A stretch of 64,000 bases of DNA. It comes from Glandiceps talaboti (taxonomy: Eukaryota; Hemichordata; Enteropneusta; Spengelidae). Shown one piece after another: positions 33,102 to 43,240 of the stretch (the first letter of the stretch is position 1; every line of letters starts with the position of its first letter). A program made the translations under genes and the position numbers. The notes beneath the pieces are model-generated. The model did no database searches and was not told the DNA's origin. It saw only the letters and a list, made by a program, of their open reading frames with translations. The stretch is taken from NCBI RefSeq assembly GCF_964340395.1, contig NC_135552.1, forward strand, positions 6,806,994 through 6,870,993. The letters are read 5' to 3'.

Positions 33102-34194
33102 TCATTCGCTCAGCATTTGCTCTAATCTTCCTGATTTGTACAGAGACTTGGTTTCTGTTCCTCCTCCTATACACTTCCCTTTGACAAACACTCGTGGAAC
33201 CTGTAACAAAATAAACAAATAGATTTTTAAAAAAATGACTTAACAAGAAAACCCAATTTGGATAAAAGGGTTTCATTTTACAACCCATATTTGGTTAGAG
33301 CTCCTTAATAGGGAACTTGCAAACCCGCCATGTTGAATGTTGCATTATGGGAAATGTGATAATAAATACTGATGAAATAATATTGTAAACAATAATGTTA
33401 CATTGTTTTTAACCACAAATAATCAATTCATAGTCACCCTCATCATTGTGGGAAGTTTATTTTATTGGTAGCTCCAGATTAGGTATTATGATAACCACAG
33501 ATAATCCCATACTCCTTTGCGTCTGAGTATGCTCAGTCTGGATTGCAAGTTCCCTATTAGCAGCACTACTTCACTGAATGTATATTGGAGTGTACAGTTC
33601 TGCTTGCTGTTTTAACAACACATCTACCAATATCTGGGTGCAAAAAGTTCAGAATTTGCCAAAACAATGCACAATATCACTAAGACTTTGCTCAACTTGT
33701 AGAAAACAGAACAGTGGACATCAGGGTTAGAGTGGGTGTTTTTTATTCTTACAAGATGTCAGATACCACAGAAAATAAAGGATGTATTTTGTGAATTAAA
33801 TCAATCAGTTCATCCTTTTTGTATAACCATTATTATTCCCTCCCTAAATAACACCGATTCATCATTTTTGATCCTTCACGTTCAAAGGGAACTGAGGTAT
33901 TTCAGATTTAGTGTTGTCATTTGAAAGGATCTCAGTAATAGTCAACATGTTATACTTACAGTGTTTTCACCTGTCATTTTACCCAATATATCCTGCAGTG
34001 TTTGACCGTCATCTCGTTGATCAAGTTCCACCACTTCATACTTAGCTTGCATTTCATTGAACACTCTCTTAGCCTGCTGACTGTACGCACAGAAAGTTTT
34101 AGAGAAGACCACTACACAATTATCATGTATCATGTTTTGGATGAATATGGCTTCAGGAGAACTCATATCAACTTCGTCACCCATTTTGATTATT
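33102..34194 (-). CDS. Glutaredoxin, copy 3 (diverged, shortened)
   Basis: Exons 34184-33960 (75 codons) and 33200-33102 (32 codons plus TGA) give 107 residues. The active site is CAYS (KTFCAYSQQAKRVF) and the cis-proline TVPRVFV is kept. The DDL of the glutathione-binding region becomes KSL (GGGTETKSLYKSGRLEQ). A TGA replaces the Cys codon of the last four residues, so the C-terminal CGAI is lost. Splice sites and the upstream 5' exon donor (35994) are intact. It may be a diverged paralogue or an early pseudogene; the lost Asp pair normally contacts glutathione. Confidence 0.75.
33306..33559. mobile_element. 254-bp TIR element in glutaredoxin copy 3 intron
   Basis: Same 17-base inverted ends and position as the element at 17962-18206. 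Confidence 0.8.
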
Positions 34195-34279
34195 CTATAA
34201 TTTAGAAAAGAAATACCGCCAATGGCGTTGCAGCACAACTATAGTTTTTTTTAAATATTTATCCATATGGTAGTCCATG

Positions 34280-35100
34280 CTAACAATAAGTGTTCATTTT
34301 TTGAATGACTATCCAGTTGCCTATCCAACCATGTTGCTATCTTTACGATATATGCTATCATTTGGCTGTTGCTATGGGCGTGGTCATGTTGTTAGATATA
34401 TTTGCATACATTTTAAAATGTTTTTGTTCACTTGTGTATGAATTCCTGATATTATCTTTGCAATATACGTGATCATTTGGCTGTTGCTATGAATGTTTAT
34501 TCAATTGTCTATTAATCCCTGTTATCTTTGTGAAATACAGGACCGTTTGGCTGTTGCTATGGGCGTGGTCATGGTTGCAACGGTATTTGCATACATTTTT
34601 TGAATGTTTACTCATTTGGCTACCAGATGATGTTGCTATCTGACCAAAATATACTGTCATTTGGTTGTTGCTAAGGGCGTGGTCATGGTCTCTAGGGCCA
34701 ATTTTCTCAAAAATCTGCAGAATAACACTTTCAGAAACATCTTACCAAGTTTCAGACTCTGTGACCACGTACTTTTTGAGATATATGTTTGACCAAAAAA
34801 GAACATTTTTACACCTAATTTGCATATCCCTCATGGAATCATTGTATGCTTAATACTTCTTCGTCCATACATCCCCATTCAATTTCAGCCCAATCTGCTC
34901 AGTCGTTTTGGAATTACAGATTTTTAACCAAAAAGACACATTTTAGTCTTAATTTGCATATTAATGATGGAATCATCACGTCATGACCAAATCTTACTTT
35001 ACACCCCCTTAAGAATGTTCCCACCAAATTTTGCACCGATCTGCCCAGTAGTTTGTGAGTTTAAGCTTTTTTTTTAAAATCCAATTTTTTTGACCCAAAT
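34280..35100. repeat. Degenerate ~110-bp tandem repeat and attached dispersed repeat
   Basis: TTTGGCTGTTGCTATGGGCG or a near variant recurs about four times between 34360 and 34690, in units of roughly 110 bases. The following 400 bases read as dispersed repeat and hold no gene. The block is absent from units 1 and 2. Confidence 0.55.
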
Positions 35101-35154
35101 CACACACCTGTGATGCGATCATTTTGATTTGAACAATTTCCCAACTAGACACCT

Positions 35155-35214
35155 AAGGTAATGGACCCACCAAATATAATGGCAATCGGTCTGGCGGTTT
35201 TTGACTTTAAGTTG

Positions 35215-35290
<76 letters not shown>

Positions 35291-35330
35291 CGCCGGGCGA
35301 TCCCTATAACACTACTGAACCTCAGTTCAG
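35155..35330 (-). repeat. Dispersed repeat with (CA)n core
   Basis: About 34 CA dinucleotides (35217-35284) are flanked by a block that reads, in reverse, AAACTGCCAGACCGATTGCC. The same theme next to a (GT)n tract is found at 43750, 45320 and 46613. Confidence 0.65.
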
Positions 35331-36164
35331 TTGTGCTAAAATAAGTGTACAGGAAACAAAAATTATGCAGAAAGTACATGGAAGTACAATACACATACTT
35401 ATAAACACAGTGTCAAAGATGGTGTGTACTCAAAACATATAATAAATAGGTAGGCAAACTGAACGGACACTAGCAACAAATACATCATGTATCTACTGAG
35501 TCTTGGTAGTGACTAGACGACATTGACTCTAGACGTGATGAATGAAGATAAACGTAGTGTAAATCGTAACACGTAATAATCGTAATTGGAACTAGACTAC
35601 GGTATTCAAGTGTGCAAATCAACATAGCAACAAGCACAAACAAGTATTAAAGTGTATGACTCTATGAGCAACAAGCAAGCAAATTGCAAAGGTTTGCGGT
35701 TGTTAATGTTATGCCAGTACACCAGTGTGTGTGGTGGTATTTTGGTAGCGCACGTGTGGGGTTAATCAATGCTAATGCATGCTTAAAATATCAAGGCTGT
35801 TGACCAACTTCACAAGACCATGGAGGTAGGAATATTACTTGCATAGTTACAAGGACAACACAACAAACATACAACTATATGCATGCACAACGTCATCGCC
35901 AGTGGAATGGTGAGGAAGAAAGAACGTTCATAACATTAATTCTTATCACTTACTATACACGGGGAAATAAAATGTAAGTGATCGCTTACATACCTTAAAT
36001 ACGCCTCGAACAACAAGTCAACTATGTTCTCTCAGGATTCGCCGTCCAACTTAACCTTTCAGGCGTCTTGTATACGTGTAGAACCTTTGACCTATATATA
36101 TAGTGAGAAGAATGAAAACTACGGGGCCCGGGGGCTATACTATCGAACCGTTAACGAAGGGCTT

Positions 36165-36900
36165 GAGGCATCAATTCTGGTGTCTATAACAATATTGAAT
36201 AATGCTGTGAATATAGACAACATCAACAAGTTCCGTCAAGTTCTTGTTTATAATCATTTCAGTATCTTGAATCGCTAATTAATATCTAATTATAATACGC
36301 AGAGAAATACATATATTTAACTTAATCGAATCACGCTGGACAAATAGAATGTACTACGGGACGCTGCATGCGCTGTGGAGTGTACCGATTGAATAGCGCC
36401 ATCAACGGTCATAGAATTTACTTCTCTGTCTTGTCGCGAGATCGAATGATTCGAAAATTCAACCTCCACGAGCTCAGTATTTGCTAAATTTGCTAAAAAA
36501 GAAGGGGTAGCAGGACTATGGCAAGCCAAACGTTGCAATATTCTTTAAAAAACTATTTTCTTGTTGTATAACTTCCATTCATGTTCCATAGACCTATTTT
36601 CTTTCTGTAAAACGTACATTTTTGTTGTTCAAATCCAAGTTTGCCTTGGTCAAATCTACGTTCCTTTTACTAAAACACATGTTTTCCTCAGTGCTTTAAA
36701 AACTATTTTCTTGTTGTATCACTTCCATTCATGTTTGTCAACGGAAACCGAAGAGTAGTCTGGGTAACCAAGATTGTTTCGTTTGACATAGAGCCTAGAG
36801 GTCTCTATAACGTCTATCGGCTGAATGGTCAAAGCCACCCTGCAGCTGTGGCGGCAATTCTGTAGACTGTAATGGCGGCATCATCATCATCGTCAGTACC
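36165..36900. other. No gene recognised
   Basis: Unit-3 homology has ended and the MITE palindrome begins at 36901. The 73-codon minus frame 36317-36538 has no recognised motif. A ~30-base string (AAAAACTATTTTCTTGTTGT) recurs at about 36547 and 36699. Confidence 0.35.
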
Positions 36901-37111
36901 CAATCTGATTAAAATCCGATGTGGTGAAAGCGGCTAGATGTCCTTATTTACCTCTATTCATCGTGTTGCAATTTGTGACGTTTGTTTTGTTCGGAGTGAT
37001 CGCCGCCTTCCCACAGAAGGCGGCGATCACTCCGAACAAAACAAACGTCACAACACGATGAATAGAGGTAAATAAGGACATCTAGCCGCTTTCACTACAT
37101 CGGATTTTAAT
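36901..37111. mobile_element. Near-perfect 210-bp palindromic MITE
   Basis: Two arms of about 103 bases are separated by only a few bases (CCACA). Landmarks in the left arm are GTGAAAGCGGCTAGATGTCC, CTCTATTCATCGTGTTG and GGAGTGATCGCCGCCTTC; the right arm is their reverse complement. Arms differ by a small indel near the CGTGTTGCAATTTGTGACG segment and a few substitutions. Single arms recur at 6197, 44147, 45458 and 48837. RNA from it would fold into a long hairpin. Confidence 0.85.
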
Positions 37112-37500
37112 AATAATAAATAATAATAAAATCTTATCAGCGCATTACGCAACAGCCTCAATGCGCTTTACAATACTGAGAAAAGACAACTTGAAATTCA
37201 CTAAAAAACAAAACTTATTGATTACTGCATATAAAAGTATAGTATGTTCTAAAAGTTTGTAAACAAGTATGTCTTTAGTTGGGACTTGAATGTTTCGATC
37301 GATACCGCTCTCCTAATGTGAATTGGGAGAGAGTTCCATAACTTAGGACGTGGTAGTTGCAACACGTGGAATGGTAAGTGTAAGATGAGTACTAGAACGT
37401 AGGGCACGTGTTGGCTTGTGTATGGGTATTAGTTCAATGATGTAGGATGGTGACAGTTTGTTGACAGCCTTGTAGGTGACGAGCAAGATTTTGTATGCAA
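37112..37500 (-). pseudogene. LINE 3' end, minus strand
   Basis: The minus strand reads PRPKLWNSLPIHIRRAVSIE then TFKSQLKTYLF before a TAG. This is the usual C-terminus of a CR1/L2-like reverse transcriptase ORF. It is followed by a tail of AATAAT-type repeats (37112-37135) that abuts the MITE palindrome. It is a 5'-truncated dead insertion; its 5' limit is uncertain. Confidence 0.75.
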
Positions 37501-37529
37501 TACGTTGACGTACAGGTAACAGGTATCAG

Positions 37530-38761
37530 ATTGCGTCAGTACCGTGCTGTACAGAAGGGGGTGCGATAGTGCACATATACCTCTTGATGAGGACGGCCAT
37601 CTGTATAGACGGAGTATCGTAGCCCAGTTTCCCACTGCCACCGGTTTACGGTGGCATTGGGATGGCATACAAATGGCCGTTCGATACGACGCTAGTCGAG
37701 ATAGATTTATACCACCGAATGGTAATTGGAATCATAACGGAACGTATACAGTTATTCAGGCAACCAGCGGCGGGGTGATAAGTAAGTATTGATGCTTACA
37801 CAGTATTAGAGTTCCCCAGTGCCTCTGCCCCTCCTTGTTTTTTATGCAAATTTTTATGGCAATCCTTTGAAGATTCAAATCACACAGTTTATTTCAATAT
37901 TCTGTCGCTAGATTAGGTGTTAATTGTAAATTTGTGAAAATATGTCAAGCCAGGCTCTATTTCTTTTATGGCTCTCTTCCCAGTGAGTTGTATTGGTTTT
38001 GTTTTCACACGAGATATTGAACCCTAATAAATCATTAAATGTGATAGGTTTTATTACTAATTTAAACCAGCTGTCTTGCCAACTCACCCCCCTCTGTGAG
38101 ATATCTCACTCCAAAATTACTATGGTTGCTCAATACATTTAGTTTGATATCAGTCAAAGTGTGGTCATTAAGTTTTCATACTGTAATGCGGAGAAAGTGA
38201 CATCCGCATTATTCAAAAAAAAAGAGAGATTTGCTCAGAAAGATAGGACCAGATAATTTCAATGATTTCAAAATAAATTACGATGAGTTAAATAGTTAGA
38301 AAATTAGGAAAATGCTTCTCAAGAACTAACTTTTGAAAATACTTGTAGTGTGTGGGTGTACCTAAAATCAGTGATAGAAAATGAATTACTTTTTAACAGG
38401 TCAAGCTCGTACTGCGGTTAGCAATATTTCGCAGCTAGCCACTGCAATGAGTCAAGGGTTTGATTCCAGCAAGCCATCAAGTTCAACATCAAACTTCAAC
38501 CCTCGACGAGCCGCAGTATACAATGCATACAAAAGTGGAAGAAAAACCCGAGAACTGGCAAGGGTGAAACCAAAAGCCAAGCAGATCTAAGTAAACCAAT
38601 GAGGGTTTGCTTTATCGTGGAATGTGAAGTTCCAACAAAGTTGTTGAAGAACCTAATCATAATGGAAGCACAGATAGATGTCTCTCCGGAAGACAGGGAA
38701 ATTGCTATAAGAAGCAAATTGAGAGATGTATTTGCAAGTGTTAAGATCAAACATTCTACAG
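37530..38761 (+). pseudogene. TDP-43 N-terminal-domain-like gene fragment
   Basis: Exon A (about 37530-37783, donor ATAA|GTAAGT) encodes HIPLDEDGHLYRRSIVAQFP, ATGLRW, RFIPPNGNW and YTVIQ. This parallels the TDP-43 N-terminal fold (IP-x-EDDG, S-x-V-x-AQFP-x-A-x-GLRY, a GW/NW turn, YVV). Exon B (38399-38761, acceptor AACAG|GT, donor ACAG|GTAAAC) continues in phase 1 (RAAVYNAYKSGRKTRELARV). It hits TAA at 38588 unless the frame shifts by one, after which LSKPMRVCFIVECEVPTKLL continues to the donor. The frame break marks it as broken, or as a sequencing error. No RNA-recognition motif follows. Confidence 0.6.
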
Positions 38762-38764
38762 GTA

Positions 38765-39115
38765 AACCATTCTCCTAATGTGACGTTATAAAATCAAAAC
38801 AGTGCTGGCAACAGTTGTATTTCTCCACTTTTTGATATCCAATAGGTTATACCTGTTAGCCTTTAGGAATACAAGTCGTCATTAACACTGGTTGACCCAC
38901 AAATTTACTAGGCATAACAGTATATAGCATATGTAGATTTTTTTTGCTGCAAAACAAAGTCCTATGGCAAGAAACTGGCAATTGTTGGGTTCATCTGCAT
39001 TGTATTCATATAATTTCCATACCTGTGTAATGCTGTCAACATTCACAGAAATTCTTTGCTCACTGAAATTAAGCAAATCAGCTCTAATTCATCTAGTTTC
39101 TAAAGTTGTCAGTTT
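38765..39115. other. No gene recognised
   Basis: AT-rich sequence between the TDP-43-N-like fragment and the LINE fragment; no motif seen. Confidence 0.4.
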
Positions 39116-39117
39116 CA

Positions 39118-39352
39118 ATATGCGTAACTGTCCTCATAATTCAAGCCACCAAGCTGCGGAATCATCCTGGTGAACCGACACTGCACTTTTTCCAAAAATG
39201 CAATATCCCAACTCATATATATGTGGGGAAGACACTGGGGAAGCATAGTCAAGGTGTGGACTTACAAGTGCTTTAAAAGATAAAAACCAACCGGAGTTGT
39301 CATAGTAACTGAAATAATTCATGGTTGGCGTACATTTTTGAAAGAATAGCAA
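39118..39352 (-). pseudogene. LINE reverse transcriptase C-terminal fragment
   Basis: The minus strand reads FKALVSPHLDYASPV, then in another frame MSWDIAFLEKVQCRFTRMIP followed by QLGGLNYED. These are the YxxLVxPHLEYAS and LEKVQRRATxMIP motifs of non-LTR elements. It is frameshifted and truncated on both sides. Confidence 0.8.
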
Positions 39353-39809
39353 TAATCAACATCAAACAATACAGGAAATCAAATAAACCGGAAGCATCAT
39401 ACATAATATGCAAATGATATGCAAATAAAGAAGCCAGAATTTATAATATTGTGATTAAAATGCAAAATTATACAACTGTCTACAAGTTTATAGTCTACAG
39501 GATGCCCATAAGTACATGTATACAGATATAAAGCAATCGTACAGTTCACATATTCTAATTTGCCATCAATATACAGAAAAACCATGATTTTACATCATTT
39601 ATGAAATTGCTGCAAAAATTACCCTTAATATTGAAATAAAAATTGCCAACATATATTTTTTAATTGCTCAGATGATGGGGAACACAATGAGATATATTGG
39701 CAAAAATTAACATGAATTTCACACGAAACCCAAAAATCTGCCATATGCCCCCGCACTACATGTATATACCTAAAGCTACGCTTTCAGCTTTCGCTGACAG
39801 CGGAGCTAA

Positions 39810-40500
39810 AAATATGATACAAATTTAGGAAACTTTCACACCTTCAACAATGACAGGTTCTGTAATTACAACCGAAATGTTGATAAGTTGATCAAAATTT
39901 ACTGTTGATGTTGATATACAGTGTTGGGTGTCTGCTTAGTATTTTAATGTGTTTCTATGTGTTTACATTGCATTGATATTGGTCACAGTGTTACAAACAC
40001 AATAGAAAATGACAGGTATATACACACAATAGGCAAGCAGAATGAATACTATAAATACATACACATTCCAAAAAATGGTCACTTTCACAGAGAAAGAAGA
40101 TTAATATGTTTAATGGCTGGCATTAAAAGGCCCTCTTTGAAAAAAAGGTTAGTGTGTAAGGTACGCCGTGATGGGACGCTCTCACAAATTGGCCAACCCC
40201 TCCATAGGGTGAGAGGACTGCCGGTGAGGGCAGAACGTCACATCCTACCTTACAGTCTATTGTTAGGTGTAAAAAAAACAGTTGACTGACAAAAGCTATA
40301 GAAAAAGTAGGTCCACAATAAAAGAATACTCCTATATAATCCTCTTGGCTCCACTGATACGATCATGTTAATGTGAGAACATGTGGCTGAAACCCTAGCC
40401 TTTAATACTTGGATTAAATTAATTTGTTGTTAGCTCTAATGGTACTCTGAATTTCAAAAATTATGTACATATTAAAATATATCTATTGTAATAAAATTTA
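39810..40500. repeat. Diverged, internally deleted copy of the 7.6-kb unit
   Basis: 39810-39910 matches 19840-19940 closely (CTGTAATTACAACCGAAATG then TTGATAAGTTGATCAAAATT). Later strings recall 20209 (TTACAAACACAATAGAAAAT), 16876 (GTGAAAGAAGACTAATATTT) and the minisatellite unit (GGTACTCTGAATTTC...ATTATGTACAT at 40440). It is a much older fragment than units 1 and 2. A 110-codon frame (39957-40289) is unassigned. Confidence 0.5.
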
Positions 40501-40759
40501 CACATTTGATGACTTTTGAATGTTTTTCAATCTTCTTTTGCATATGCAAATGTCAAATTCTCAAAAAGTTAGAGTGTTCAACTTCCTATTAAAACAAAAA
40601 CACTATGGTGGTTTGTATTTCAATATCATAGTCTTTATTGTTGCTATAGCAACATCAAATAAACAAGTCATCGAGAATGACATATGGGTTTTAAGGAACT
40701 GGCAGTTTATGTTGTTATTTCTTGATATCACTCTGATCACGCAACACTTGTGAACCTAA

Positions 40760-41320
40760 ATCAAACAGAATAGATATGCAGTGTCTGCTCGTTAGACACA
40801 GAACATGCCTACTCACGTTGTGTCTCCTCATTGGACATGGAACATGCCTTCTCTTCAAGATGACGTCATGGAATAAACCATTCAACAATAAAGGATGGAT
40901 GGGGTATGGGGAGGGGGGGGACCTGTTCAATCATATCTGAGTTATGGCTTTGGACATGAACACTGCACCAACAAAATCACTGCCAGGCAGCCATATCAGA
41001 TTGTATCACGACAAAAATGGATATGCACATGTATGTCATAGAACACTGTCCTAACACCTAACTTTGAATGAGATCTGTTCAAGCATGTCTGAGTTATGGC
41101 TTTGGACAGGGAAAATTCACAAACAATATGGCTGCTCGGCGGCCATATTGGATCGTATCATGAAACAATTTGACGTGCATATGTATGCCATAGTATGTTG
41201 CCCACCAAGTTTGAATAAAATCAGTCCAGGCATTTCGGAAACAGCACTGGACAGACGGACAGACGCACAGAACCCAATCCATAAGTCCCCGTCCCCGGGG
41301 ACTAAAAATACTGAGATGTC
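40760..41320. repeat. Dispersed repeat, two tandem diverged copies
   Basis: The segment with TGAGTTATGGCTTTGGACA and GGCCATAT...GATTGTATCA / GATCGTATCA occurs at about 40920-41045 and again at about 41070-41200. The end (GGACAGACGGACAGACGCAC then CCCCGTCCCCGGGGACTAAA) is typical of invertebrate dispersed repeats. No gene. Confidence 0.6.
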
Positions 41321-41324
41321 GATT

Positions 41325-43240
41325 GTAGATTGGTATGCATTTGCATATTACATTTTTTGTTGTTGCGATATCACCAACAAATCGAAATGATAAACATTGT
41401 TGGGGGGTGGGGGTAAGTATTTGCACTGCAATACCAACAACAACAAATAAAAATGCTGAACATTGCTGTGGGGAGGGGTGAGTATTTAAATATCACATTC
41501 TTTATTGTTGTAGCATCATGAAATGAAAATGCTAAATAAAAAGTGTTAAGTTTGAACTTTAAATTTTAACATTGCTGTGGTGACCTCAACAGAAAATGAA
41601 AGCAACAAACTGATACACAGTAGATAAGTACAAGCAGTATTGTTGTTATGGCAACTTGTATTTTGTAGCCATGACAACACATATCATGGGTCAGACCACA
41701 GGGGCTGGAAATTGGCTACATTTGTTTACAAATTTTTGTTTATTGTTTGTTTTCCGTTTTAAAAATACTTTTTTCTTACAAGGTGCCATGTAATAAAGTA
41801 ATGATTTGAAAAGCTGGTGCTGCTTTGTAGGGAAAAGATATTTTTAAAAAGCCAAAGAAAAGGAAACAATAAACAAAAACAAATATATGTAAAAAATAAA
41901 TAAAAAAAGGAAAAGTAAACATTAAACAAAACAAAAAACTGTAAACAAATATGGCCAATTCCAGGGCCATGTATTGCAAGCAGTTCAGGTCAAACAAAAG
42001 TATTATTCTTATTCTGGCTGGAGTATTTTGTATTTTTTGCAGACACAAAGTAATTTAACCATTTATGTGTAGTTTTTTTTATATAATCCACACTTTTATT
42101 CCATGTTAACATTGTTTAATTAAGCAAGTTTTTATTTATTTGAGAATATTGTTCAGTTACAGGATTTATTTTGCATCAAACCAGAATTTTTCTCAAAATA
42201 TATTATTTTGTTTTTTAAAAGTTCAAAAAAAAAGTTTTTTTTGTAGAAAATAATTAATTTCAGATTTCTAAATGTTTTTTAAACAGTTTTGGAAATTTGA
42301 AATTAGCCGATTTTTTTTTTTTACATGATGCTTGGCAAAGAAATGGCAACCTAAGTAGGCCCAATGAATCACGTAACAAGTCTCGTCCACATACTTTTCT
42401 TGTGATGATGTCATATACGTTCAGTTACGTATTAAAAATATATAGACCTAGACTGAAATTGTTTCACTAACATATTAGTCTTCATCACCTGAGAACGTTG
42501 TGCGAAAATTAAACAAGTACAAATGTGAACTTATTTGGCGTTTAAGTACAACTTCATCTTTCTGATAGAAGGTGCATTCTCAGAAACTTCTCTTTTGCAC
42601 GAGTTGTATCATCGCACGCATCTATTGCACGTGGCCGTACGTGGGATGTCTGGTACTAGCTGGCAAACATGTCTTCAGGTTAAGCATCTTTAATTATGTT
42701 TGCTAAGTTATGCCTTGATTTTGAATACAAGATCTTTGGGTAATATTCCAACACATGTACGCATGTCTGTTGTGCCAGTTGACAGTCATAGTCATTAGAG
42801 GGACTGTGGCCAGTTATATATTACATGTGTACAATCTTCTGCTGTGTTCAATCAAACTTCAAAGTCAGGGGTAGTATAGAGAAGGGAGTCAAATATTGAA
42901 AGAATTAAATCAGATACTAAGACTGGGAATCATCCACTAAAAACCCACATTAACCAGATACATGTTTTCTCTGAATCACCATGTGAGGGCACAATCGAAG
43001 GGAAGGCTTGTAACATGTGCTGGGGAGTGACACTTTTTTTCCAAAAATAGCATTTTGTGTTGGCTTGTCAATGAAGTACGGCCCAATGTACCTTGTCGTC
43101 CCACACTATATATATGTATATATTTTCAAAGAAAGATTATAAGTGTAGTGTCAATTAATCGTGTGTGTTTAATTTGAACCAAGTTGAATTGTAAACAAAA
43201 AGTATACAAATAACAGATGTCAAATTCACTCTTGTATTTC
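41325..43240. other. No gene recognised
   Basis: AT-rich sequence. At 42669 an ATG with a donor 10 bases later (ATGTCTTCAG|GTTAAG) could be a short first exon for the AAA gene that follows, but nothing confirms it. Confidence 0.35.

Larger units (their letters stand above)
31555..36160. repeat. Tandem segmental duplication, unit 3 (partial)
   Basis: Homologous to the first part of units 1 and 2 up to the glutaredoxin 5' exon, then homology fades near 36150. It carries an extra ~1.1 kb block (34240-35335) between the coding exon and the 5' exon. It is more diverged than units 1 and 2 are from each other. Confidence 0.8.
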
